From: Lumbricus rubellus
Lineage: Eukaryota; Annelida; Clitellata; Crassiclitellata; Lumbricidae
Reading direction: 5' to 3'
Length of the DNA stretch: 64,000 nt
Assembly: GCA_945859605.1 (NCBI GenBank)
Contig: OX243815.1
Location: 44,890,986 to 44,954,985 of the forward strand
Under the pieces are notes generated by a model. The model worked only from the letters and a program-made list of their open reading frames with translations. It was not told where the DNA came from and ran no database searches. This document shows, piece by piece, positions 22,801 to 35,013 of this stretch. Each line of letters opens with the position of its first letter. The stretch's first letter is position 1. Position numbers and translations under genes: made by a program.

Positions 22801-25800
22801 GCTTTCATCACATGTCATACACATACACGGCTATACAGTGTACACGCACACACTGTGGGGCGTAGTGGTGTGTCGTTGCCTTGGAGCCGGAAGGTTCGAG
22901 GTTCGAATCCACCTCGCCGCGTAAGGACCTTGGGCAAATCCTTCACTCACGATTGTTCAGCGCTTCAGCGTGAAACTCCGATGCAGTGTCGGCTCTGCGT
23001 TCGGGAGCGCCTCTGAGTAGAGTGAGCTTGAAGGGGCGCTATAACAAGTGCACATACAAACACGCACATGCACACGCACACACAGTCACACACAAAAGTC
23101 ACACATATGCACACACATACACACACTTGTGGCACCCATTTCTTCCACCCCTGCATTTGTCAGATGGCGGAGTGTAAGCTGAGCAGTAGGATGTGGTGGA
23201 CATCTTGCAAAGCTGCCAAACTTTTCAATTCGACTCATGTAATAATTTGGGATTGTACGTTCATACCATGAATTGTAAATATTACATTGCAGTGTTTACG
23301 TAAATACTTTACAGTATATGTATTGTACACTAGACTGGTCCAAAATTATAAACTTCCTCAGAGTTGTGCTCCACAACCCTATATTTGTTCTATGTCTGCC
23401 CAGTATTACATCTACCAAATTTGAGAGCAATTAATGAATATCTAGTTGGTGCTCAAGGTCATGGAATTTTCACCATTGAATGCATGAAATCGGTAATCTG
23501 CATGGAAGAACAGAGAACAGATTTGGGGTTGAATTAAAACATAAAATTACAGCAAAAAAATTTAAAAGGTTTCAAAATGTAGGATGTTGCTATGGAAACA
23601 CTAGAACTCTTCTTGAACAGCACCTTTAGTGTCATTCAATCTCCTCTGTAATCTTCATCAACTTGACCTTGGAGCAGGACGAATAGGTTTTCCCGTGGCG
23701 TTTCACGAGCTGAAGAAGGAACTGCTTCTGCTATTAATTTTTGTCAGTGCTGACTTCAATCAATCAATAAATCAATCGTAATTTATATAGCGCCCCTTCA
23801 AGGTACATGTACCTACCCAGAGGCGCTCCAGACCGAGGTCAAGCGAAAAAGAGGTCTTCAAGAGTTTGTGAAATTGGGAACAGCTTGGGAGGTGTCGCAT
23901 AGTCAAGGGAAGTTCATTCCAGGTTGTTGGACCAACCACAGAGAACTAGCGTCTCTGCATTGCTGCAGAGTGAGTGAAAGGAACCATAAAGTCAGCGTGG
24001 ACAGCAGAGCGCAGTGCGCGGTGGCATATGCAATTAGAAAGGGGAGGAAAAGCTCACACAGATAAGAGGGTGCCCAGCCTGATAAACATCGCCACACTGT
24101 ACTGTTACAACAAAGCAACGGCTTGCTCAGCAGAGTTGTTCGCAACTGTCATGACCGACGCTGCCATTCAGAGATCCCCATTGAAGGGATTGTCGCACCA
24201 TTCCTTAGGATTCCTTACCAGGCAAGCTTGAGTCTTCCCATCTCCATTCAAGACCAGAATGTCAAAGATGACAATAGCTCTCTATGCGAAACAGCATGCA
24301 AGCCTAAGAGATTCAAGGGACTCAGAAGGACGGTTGAGGCAGTTCACAGAATTGATGGATCGTAAAAAGGCAGAGGTTTGCTACCAACAGTGTTTTGACA
24401 TCCATTCAAATTCTGTTGTCAAACAACCTCAGAGTCTTCTTTTTGATGGTATCCTTCCAGAGTCGCCTCCCAGAATGCCGGGTAGTGATTTCAAACACTT
24501 CCACGAACTAGATTTTAGAGATGGTGCAGACCCCAGTCATCCAGTGTGCTCAAACAGGTTTTGGCTTGTTCTAAACCAGTTCCACGGTCAATTTTTGGAA
24601 CTCCCAGTAAGGTCTCTTCTCCGTTTCTTGTGATGAATACTGCAACTCCGTCTACTGTTCGTTTCTTGACAGTAGAGTCAGATAACAGTTTCCCTCCCCA
24701 TGCCGGTGCAGTCACTGCAGTGAGACATAGTCGATGACCTTCATGTCCATGCCTTCAGCCTCTCTGATGTGGATTTATTCGAGTAATAATAATCTGCCAA
24801 ATTTCAATAACTTTGAAATGGTTAAAGCTGCAACTTCTTTGAGTGCAGACTTTCTCTGGATATTAACAAGCATTAGAAGTCGAAGAAGTCGTTCACATTC
24901 GTTGGAAAATGACCCTGCCATGGTATGCAGTTACTCTGTGCCCTTCCCCATCAGCTAAACTTCAGAGCCGCTTCTTGTCTTTACCATTATTACAATTTCC
25001 ACTGGGCAAAGATAAAATTGACTCATCAGCTGGATAAAGTTTGGCACGCCAGTATGACTTCATTTGCAATTAAATTCCAAAGTCAAGTACATCCAGTAGT
25101 AGCCAATTACTTGCGAAATCGGAATGTGAACAGACACCAGATTTCTTGCAGTTGCTGTTTCTCAGGTAAATTCAAGAAAATGCAGTTTTCGAGTTATGAA
25201 AAGGCATATTTGCAGCTGTCCTGAAAAGGCTCTACTCAACAGACAGTCATTATAATAGGCCTGATGGTCACCACCAACTTTCTGCAGCAGCAGTGGAAAC
25301 CTCATGCTTCTATCTGCTCCACTTCTTAAGTTATGTTACGTTGAATATGGCTTCAGAGAACATTCCGTACAATTCAATGCAAATTTTCACCTAGTTGCTC
25401 ACTTTAATATGATATATCTCAGTCAGTTTTCAAAATATCTCAATAAAATTTTGTATATGTGCTTCCAAATGCTGGGCAAATACATTGTAAATTTTCAGCA
25501 AAAATTAAAAGTGAGGGTGGGAAGGTCTGGTTGATCTGACATGGAATGACCCTATTATAGATATATTGGTTGACCTTGAGCACCAACTAAACATGCTCCA
25601 ATTTGCTTCAAATTTGGTGCACATCTCACTTAGGCGAGGTAGAACAGATGTAGACTTGTGGAGACTAGTTCTGATGAAGATGATTTTTTGCCATTGTATC
25701 GTGGACCAGTCTATTGTACACGTACAATTTAATTTATTTTTAATTAATTAATTTTTTCCTCAACCAAAGCGACAAAACAAACATGATACAATTATGGCAG

Positions 25801-28800
25801 TGAGCAATTATACGTACATGCTAGGTTAGATATTGTCGTGGTTATATTAAATGATTATCAAATTAAACACTTGCTATGCATGTATAATTATTAATTATAG
25901 GTAGAAGTTAAGCTAGGCAATTTAATTGGCGAGTTTAGGTAATATGTGTGGCAACATATAAAATATTAATACATAAAACCAATGACTGCAGCTAAGCGTA
26001 ATAACGAGTGGTCAAGATTACCATGACAACAAAGGACGCTAATCCTATTCGTGATTGGTGCAAACTGGAAGCGAATGACGTGACGAGTTAAAAATGACGT
26101 CAGCGAAGTGGATGTTAAGTTTTTGACTCTCTACAGGTATATCTGGAAATGGTGGTTGTTTCGCTGCGGTGATCAATCCAAAGTTGTGATTTTCAGAGTA
26201 GAGACGAAGGTAATTGAACTGTTCGGACGATCAACCGATAGTTCAAAGGATTGTGCATTAAGTGCAACGCAATTTAAATGAGAAATTTGCGTTAGTACAT
26301 AATAATCATCGTGTGAAGTGTGAGACACTTGCGAAGAAGACGAACTCTTAGGCAACAGACTGAAGAGTCGTGTAATTTGAATCGGCAAGCGAACAGCTGA
26401 TCGGCGTGTGAAGTACGAAGGACGTTTGGTCAACTGGAGAAGAGCTGTGAGGTGAATGCGATGATTCATCTCGTGTGCAACTGATTCACGGCAAGATACG
26501 AGTAAGACGTTTGGTGTGGTCACTTCCATGACTGCATATTCAACCGTCTGATCAACATTCTTGACTGCGAAGAATCGGACGACGGAGAGAGCCGAAGACA
26601 TTCGAGTTTCATACAACTCGACAGATAAGCGCAAATATAATATTTCCTAAGTGACTCGCCACACTAGGTAAATAGGATTGTTATTTGTTTGTGCATATGA
26701 ATGATATTGAATAACTTTATATTATATATATTTCATAAGAACTGGGAGTTCGTTGAATTTGGAAGAATTTCTTGAGTAAGTTAAACCCAACCGATTAACC
26801 ACTAGGATAATAAAGTGCCCTTTTACACGGGATACGACAACTATGGGGTCCTACGTTCCGGAATATTAAAACTGGATTTTAACTAACACTCGAAATATCA
26901 ACGAATAATAATCTCAAGTATTGAAAATGTATAGTTTTAAAGTTATCGCTTTTGCGATTGCGAAAGAACGACTTTATTAATAAGCGTTTACTCGATGCGA
27001 ATTGTTTAGTAAAGATTAACCTCGCGTAACCATAGAGCACGCATCTCAAGAGGAAACATTTTATTAATCGTGATCGCAGTTATCAACATTAATTGTGTAG
27101 TTTGAAGATTTAATAGCGTACGGCTATTTTGTGAATTTGTTACCACTTAAAGAAGTAAGTGAGTAAGAAAAATGTCAATTACAGATTTTAAAGAGTTGAT
27201 CGAAATGGGAGGACAGTTACAGTTACAAGGAGTGGATCTGAAAGTATTTGTTCTTGACAGATATGACAAACTGAAACAGCAGAGAGCGGAGGAGCGAGAA
27301 AAAGTAGGCCTAAAAGCTCGTAGAGAGGATGCAAAAGCAGACAGAGCACAAGAAGAGGAAAAAGCTCTTAGAGAAGAGGCACAAGCAGCAGCAGCCAGAG
27401 CACAAGAATTAGAAATAGCAAGGCTAACAGAAACAAAATTTGAAATTGAGAGGGAGTTAAAAATGGAGCGAGAGAAGAGTAAGTTAGCTGAAGATAAGTT
27501 AGCCGAAATGAGACGTGAACGCCAAGCAGATGACGCGAGACGAGAGAGTGAAATAAATGGGATGAGAATTGAGTGGGAGCGTCAAGTGAACGACGCAAGA
27601 ATTGAACGAGATGCGTATTGCGCGAAACTTGAACTGGAGCGTCAGGCGAACAAAGTGACACTAGATAGAGTAGCAAACGAAGTAAGACGTGAACATGAGG
27701 CAAGTGTCAAGAACGAACGAGACCTATGTGAAGCTGAGGAGGCAGAAAAAGTCATAGCACATGAATTACAGATGGATGAATTATCCGAAATAAGAATTGA
27801 ACATGAGCGTCAAGCAGATAAGGCGAGAGTTGAAACTGAGCGTGAAGAGAATAACGCAAGACTTGAACTAGAAGCGTATAACGATAGATGTGAATATGAA
27901 CGCGATGAAGAGATGTTAGTCTGGGAAGCAGCTGAAGCGATACGAGAACGTGAAGTAAATGAGGCGAGAATAATTCGTGGAGCAGCAAATGCTGAGTGCC
28001 AGACTAGAAGAAGGATCGAAGTAGCTGAGGTAGAAAGGCTATCGTCCCACAGAGAATCCTATGTTGAGGGTCAGAGATATAAGTATGACGAGAATACTAC
28101 AAAGTTGGATAATGACAGGGTCAACGGAAGACCATATGAGAATAAATTTAAAGAGAGATTTAGTGTAAATGAGAATAGAGGATTTAGTAGAGAAAAAGAA
28201 TGTGTGATGAAACATGAGGTAGTATGCTTGATTTGTCGAAGAAAGGGGCACAGGGCATTAGAATGTGTCCACAGGTATAATGAGTATATTACGCATGATC
28301 TAACACCAGAGCAGATCTTTAATAACAGCACTTACAAAATAGTGCAAACGAGTGAAATTGCGAAAACAAGTAAGGTTGAAAGGGTAGTGGAATGTAAGGA
28401 GAAGAAGAAAGACGTGGAATTACCTGTGCATATGGAGGTGAGTGCCATGGTAACGGTAATAAAAGGAGATGGTGATCCTGATTTGGAAAGTAGAAATGAG
28501 TTTCAAGCAAAAGTGAATGGTGTGAGTACTAGTTGTTTATACGACTCAGGGTCAAGCAAGTGCATTGTTAAGAGGTCACTAGTCGACGATAGCGATTTCA
28601 CGGGAAAAGAAACGCCATGCATATTAGTCGATGGGACAGTGAGAAATTTTCCGATAGCAAGGATCAATGTTGAAAGCGAGTATTTTACCGGGAACGTTGA
28701 AGCAATGGTGATGGAGGAACCGGCGAAACCAGTAGTTATCGGTCGGATCAAAGGATTAAAATATCTAGTAGTAAATGAAACTACACATAACACGATTAAA

Positions 28801-31800
28801 TGTGATCGGAATAATAAAGATGATACCGAGAATAAGGATGAGAGATTAGAAAAGATTGGGAATAAAGGGATAATTAAGAAATCTTTGAGTGTCGAGTCAC
28901 AAGGACAAAGTGACAAAAAGAAAGTTCATTTTGCAAGTGAAGTCACAAGTGAATTAAATGATGATGTAACGGATGACATCATAGAGAATGATGATGTGTG
29001 TCAAACGACAGCAGCAGTTGAAACCAGAGCGGAATCAAAGAAAGTAACAAAATACAAACAGTTGAAAGTTACTGAGATGCCGGATTTAAATGTATCAACA
29101 AAAGAAATTAAAGAGTTACAAAGCAAAGATGATACTTTGAAGAGATGCTGGGACAAAGCATCACACTGGAGTGAGGAAAACAGAAGAACGAATGAGGTTC
29201 GGTATAAGAAAGACAATGGTTGGCCGTATGGGCCAAAAGTGAAAAAGAATTTCAAACGTAAACCGTTTAAATTAATAGAGACTCGAGATAGATACATGAT
29301 CACAAGGAATAGATGCGGGTCGAGTAATATTGATGAGAATGAGAAGATGTATGGAAGACATGTTGATTGGAGGAATAAGGAGAATAATTACAGGAGATGT
29401 GAGGTCCAATCTAAGAGACAAAATAGATGGATGAATGGAAGATGCATAGATGATAATGAAGTGACTAGGAGAAATGTGAGTTGGAACGAGAGGAATGTAA
29501 ACAATGATAATAGGAGAAATTATCGCCATAAGTCGAGAGAGTTTAATAGGAACAATAGAATGGACAGTGATAGGTCTGATAGATTAAATTGGAGAGACAG
29601 ATATGATAGTAACATAGTTGAAACTATGGGAAAGTGTTATGAGAATAAACCATGGTACAGAAAGACCAATGGTAATGAATCTGTAAGGGAACAGAGAGAA
29701 ACTGGTGGAGTGCACCATGATGAGAATAAGTGGAGAGGTAGAACATGGAATGACAGAAGGTGGTCATATCCTGTAGATGTTGTAAACAAAGGAGGTAATA
29801 GTGATAACTATTATAGGAGAGAAAATGAGTCACTGAAAGGAATCAGATGGAAGACTTATGGAGATATAAATAGGTACAGAGGCGAAGAAATGAATAATAG
29901 GGATTCAGAGATCCAAAATGGTAGTATATTAATGAGAAAGCCAGAAGTAAAACATGGAACTCATGTGTGGACCAGACGAGTGGTCAAAACAAGAGAAGGA
30001 TAGATGTAAAAGTGAGTTGATAAGTGTGTATATAGGTAGGATCGATAGTTAAGAGGATTGTAAATAAATAAAAGTTGAGTTTCAGTTAAGTTGAGTTGTT
30101 TAATTAAACAGTTGTGAAATTTATGAGTAGCTAAGAAGTGAAATGAAAATTAATTCCGCACAATGAGGAGAGTGAATCATCAATTTATAATAAAAAAACA
30201 GTATCGATTAAGTAGATGAGTCTTATTTAATGAAAGTTGATATAGAAACAGTAGCATGCATATCGGCAATAGTACATGACGATAAAGATGGTGAGAATGA
30301 AGAGGAAGAAATATTGAGTTTATGTGTGAGTAAACAAAAAGAATTGATGGCACCGTTGAGCGACTTGACTAAAAAGTTAGCTCCTAACAATGTTGAATGG
30401 AACCAAGAGTTAGGTGAAAGTTTTAAGCAGTTGAAAGAAGCACTAGCTAAGACACCAATCCTTAGGTTACCAGACTTGGAGAAAGAATTTATAATACAGA
30501 CAGATGCATCAGGAAAAGGGATAGGTTGTGTTCTTATTCAACAATATGAAGGAATAAACCATCCGATAGCATATGCGAGTAGAAAACTGTTGGAAAGAGA
30601 GATGCGATATTCAGTTGAGGAAAGAGAATGTTTAGCCATAATGTGGGGAATCAGTAGATTTGATCGATATTTGTGTGGAAGAGAGTTTGTGATCGAGACT
30701 GACCATTGTGGACTACAGTACATGAAGGAAGGGAGGATGAAGAATGCAAGAGTCATGAGGTGGAGCCTTGCCCTTCAAAATTATTGTTTTACAATACGTT
30801 ACATTAAGGGATGTAATAATGTAATGTCCGATTATTTAAGTAGAGGATTGACCTAAGATTTAAGTAAATCAATGGTGATACTATAGGTAGATAAGAAGTA
30901 GTTGTGTTAGGTTGTGATGTTGTGTAAAGTAGTATAAGCATAGGCATAAGCAGTTATTGTAATTTGATAATTAGATAAGTTGATAAAGCCTGTGTACAGA
31001 CTTTTGAAGAAAGGGTATTTGTCGTGGTTATATTAAATGATTATCAAATTAAACACTTGCTATGCATGTATAATTATTAATTATAGGTAGAAGTTAAGCT
31101 AGGCAATTTAATTGGCGAGTTTAGGTAATATGTGTGGCAACATATAAAATATTAATACATAAAACCAATGACTGCAGCTAAGCGTAATAACGAGTGGTCA
31201 AGATTACCATGACAACAAAGGACGCTAATCCTATTCGTGATTGGTGCAAACTGGAAGCGAATGACGTGACGAGTTAAAAATGACGTCAGCGAAGTGGATG
31301 TTAAGTTTTTGACTCTCTACAGGTATATCTGGAAATGGTGGTTGTTTCGCTGCGGTGATCAATCCAAAGTTGTGATTTTCAGAGTAGAGACGAAGGTAAT
31401 TGAACTGTTCGGACGATCAACCGATAGTTCAAAGGATTGTGCATTAAGTGCAACGCAATTTAAATGAGAAATTTGCGTTAGTACATAATAATCATCGTGT
31501 GAAGTGTGAGACACTTGCGAAGAAGACGAACTCTTAGGCAACAGACTGAAGAGTCGTGTAATTTGAATCGGCAAGCGAACAGCTGATCGGCGTGTGAAGT
31601 ACGAAGGACGTTTGGTCAACTGGAGAAGAGCTGTGAGGTGAATGCGATGATTCATCTCGTGTGCAACTGATTCACGGCAAGATACGAGTAAGACGTTTGG
31701 TGTGGTCACTTCCATGACTGCATATTCAACCGTCTGATCAACATTCTTGACTGCGAAGAATCGGACGACGGAGAGAGCCGAAGACATTCGAGTTTCATAC

Positions 31801-34800
31801 AACTCGACAGATAAGCGCAAATATAATATTTCCTAAGTAACTCGCCACACTAGGTAAATAGGATTGTTATTTGTTTGTGCATATGAATGATATTGAATAA
31901 CTTTATATTATATATATTTCATAAGAACTGGGAGTTCGTTGAATTTGGAAGAATTTCTTGAGTAAGTTAAACCCAACCGATTAACCACTAGGATAATAAA
32001 GTGCCCTTTTACACGGGATACGACAGATATGTATATGCATTATGCATATAATTAAACATGTGAATATATTTGAGCATACTTGAATATATGCACGTGTAAT
32101 TTTGTGTATATTCTTGTGTGCAGATGTGTGCATGCGCAATTTATACATGGATGCATGTAAATGTGCATGCATACTTGTATTTATGCGCATTCAACCATAT
32201 CTTTACATATAGGTACTTTCATGAATACCTGAAACACACCTGTTTAATTGTAGTGTTTATGCTTTGCTTCATTGCACACATGTGAGAAGTATTGGTATTG
32301 ACTTATGAACAGGGCTGTTTTTAAGGAATTTTTAGAACTGCACAACTTCTTTCCTTTCCCATCCTCCATGGTAAATTACTTAAAATCAGAGGACAATGAC
32401 TTTTTGCTAGTTTTAACTGTACAGAAGTGCTCCTACAACTGCATATTTTGTGTTCAAGTGCACGTTAAAAAAGCCCTGCTTATGAATGACAGATGCTTTG
32501 GCGCCATTTTATGACCTACAACGTGAGACTATGATGATGACGAATGGTCACGTGACTGTGATGTGTTGACGTATGCGTTGTAGACAAGACGTGGAGGCGT
32601 GTGAGAAGTGGGCGCATAGTACGACGCAGCAAGTAGACCTTGCCTTCAACATCTTCTTCATGATCTACTTCTTTATTCGAGTAAGCAGACACATTAAATT
32701 TTCTTTCTTTGCTTGTATGTGCACTTGTTATAGCGCCCCTTCAAGCTCCCTACTCAGAGGTGCCCCCGACTACAGAACGGACGCTGCATCGGAGTTTCTC
32801 ACGCCAAAGCGCTGAGCAATTGCGAGTGAGGGACTTTCCCAAGGTCCCTACGAGGTGGCTTGAGGTGGATTCGAACCTGCAACCATTCGGCTGCAAGGCC
32901 ATGGACATACCCACTACACCACCGGTCAAATTTTGGGGGTCAAATACGACCCGGGTTTTCGTATCTATTGTGGCTGGGTACCTTGTTACTCGTCACTCCA
33001 TCGTTCGATGTTAGATCAGTGGTTCCCAACCTTTTTTGACGTTAGGGCCACTTTTTCTAAGTTACAGGGCATGAGAGCCACTTTTTCTTAGTTGAAGGAC
33101 ATCAGGGGGCCCCAAGGCTAAAATTTAATTCACTAAAAGTATAGAAAAAAGGTTTATTATTGATTCAAAATAGAATGTTTTATGTTATTTAAAGATTTCG
33201 AAATAAAATAATTTGTAATAAAAATAATTATGTGTTCTATCTTGTAAAATATGTATTTTTATCATATATTTTTGTTAATTTTTTGAGAGACGAGGGCCAT
33301 GTTTTGAGGCCTGGCGGGCCACTTTTGGCCCGCGGGCCACGGGTTGGGAACTGCTGTGTTAGATCAATCATTCAATGATTGGAAGAGGGTTTTGTTCTGG
33401 TAAGCTCAGGTATGGTGATTAAGGTAAATGTTTGGTAAGTTAAGGCAAGGGATTTTTGGGAAGGTGTGCAAGTATAGGTATATTATGGTAATGTAAGCTG
33501 AGGTATGGTAATTGAATTTAATGTATTTAATTCATGGCACAGAGTGTGTGAAGGTGTGTGTGTGTGGGTGTGTCTGTGTGCAGGTGTGTGTGCTTGTGTG
33601 TACATGTGTGTAAGTGTGTGTAGGTGTAAGTGTGTGTGTGTAGGTGTGTGTGTTGGTGTGTGTATGTGTGCACGTGGGTGTAAGTGTGTGTGTGTGCGTA
33701 ATCGTAATCGTAATCTTGAGACTTCTACAGCGCCCACAAAAGCGAAGTGTGTGTAGGTGCAGAGTTGTGTGTGTGTTGTCTTTAGTTTGTCGCTGCTCCA
33801 GAAAAGCTTTCATTTCTGATCGAGCTCTACTCTATGGTCGACTACTTCACTATTCCGCCATCGTTTGTCGCCATCTATCTCAACAGGAACTGGCTTGGTA
33901 TGATGATGATGATCATGATGATGATGATGATGATGATGACGACGACGACGACGACGATGACGACGATGATGACGATGATGACGACGATGATGACGACGAT
34001 GATGACGATGATGCTACTCTCTCTTTTCACACGGGACCTTTCATTTGTTTTGAGCATTCATCTAGTAATGTTGGGCAGTGGTAGTGGTACTGGTAGTAGT
34101 GGTAGTGATACAAGGCTTTTTTTTAACGTGCAGTTGTACACAAAATGTGAGTTCTAAATGGATTTGTGCAGTTGTAGAAGCACTTCTGTAAAGTTAAAAC
34201 TAGCAAAAAATGGTCATTTTCCTCCGATTGGAAGTAATTTATAATGAAGGATGGGAAGGAAAAGAACGGGTTGTGCAGTTCTAAAAATTCCTGAAAAACA
34301 GCCTGTAGGGATAGGAGTAGTAGTAGTCGTAGTAGTTCTAGTATTAACAGTAGTTGTGATGGTCATGGTGGTGGTTATTGTAGTAGTAGACTAGTTGTAT
34401 TAGTCAATAGCAGTAGTGATAGTATTCATGGTAGTACCGTAGTAGTTGTGGTCGTGATGGTGGTTGTTGTAGTAGTATGATCAATAGTACTTGTTGTGGT
34501 ATAAGTGATAGTATTAGTCATATTCCGGTCTATTTATGCTTTCCACCGTCCACTGGTGTATATTGTATTGTATTGAGCATTTGTGAGAGCCTGCATTATT
34601 ATCATCATCGTTATTATTATTATTTTTTATGAATTTTTTTGCCCTGAGGTATACAGGATCCCTCAGGGACTTCACTACCTCCTAATAATTTTTTAAAATA
34701 AAATCACAGTCTGGAATGGCCCTATTCATACTCTGTGTCCTGATCGGCAAAAGTGCCCCTATAGGCAACTGCGTTGTAGCGTTGTATTGTCAGCGAGATG

Positions 34801-34950
34801 CTCTGGAACAAAAATGTTGTTTCTCGTGGCTCTCCCGATATGGTGCTTATCCTTTTTCCCAGGTCACTTATACTACAACATTATTATTATTTTATTTTAT
34901 TTATTTATTTTTTTGCCCTGAGGTACTTCTCTCCCCCAGGGACTTATGGA

Positions 34951-35013
<63 letters not shown>

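Larger units (their letters stand above)
23331..25713 (-). mobile_element. 2.4-kb DNA transposon, TSD TTGTACAC
   Basis: Ends TAGACTGGTCCA / TGGACCAGTCTA are flanked on both sides by TTGTACAC (23323-23330 and 25714-25721), a perfect 8-bp target duplication. Similarity extends inward: TAGTTGGTGCTCAAGGTCA occurs near 23440 and inverted near 25575. The minus strand holds a degraded protein with [13 protein letters not shown] and [12 protein letters not shown], which recalls transposase-like proteins reading GIPK...GTG..QA in many invertebrates. The superfamily is unresolved; 8-bp duplications fit hAT and a few others. A LINE tail is nested at 23757-24150. Confidence 0.82.
25834..32025 (+). mobile_element. 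LTR retrotransposon (Ty3/gypsy-type), TSD GATAT, internally deleted
   Basis: Two 1006-bp LTRs (TG...CA) flank 4180 bp, and GATAT occurs directly outside both ends (25829-25833, 32026-32030). The only LTR difference I noticed is G at 26653 versus A at 31839, so the insertion is recent. The interior encodes a 943-codon gag/protease frame and a 208-codon RNase H frame. No capsid-like segment, no RT palm with a YXDD box and no integrase (HHCC/DDE) is present, so the copy cannot transpose alone. It lies in intron 2 in the same orientation as the BK gene and could supply LTR promoter or polyadenylation signals. Confidence 0.95.

Noticed and set aside
26173..31820. Identical 153-codon antisense frames in both LTRs
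   Set aside because: Their conservation follows from LTR identity; there is no independent evidence of coding.
25834..32025. Endogenous retrovirus with envelope
   Set aside because: No envelope-like frame (signal peptide, transmembrane segment, furin site) is present, and RT/integrase are missing; the RNase H type and gag layout fit a Ty3/gypsy-type retrotransposon.
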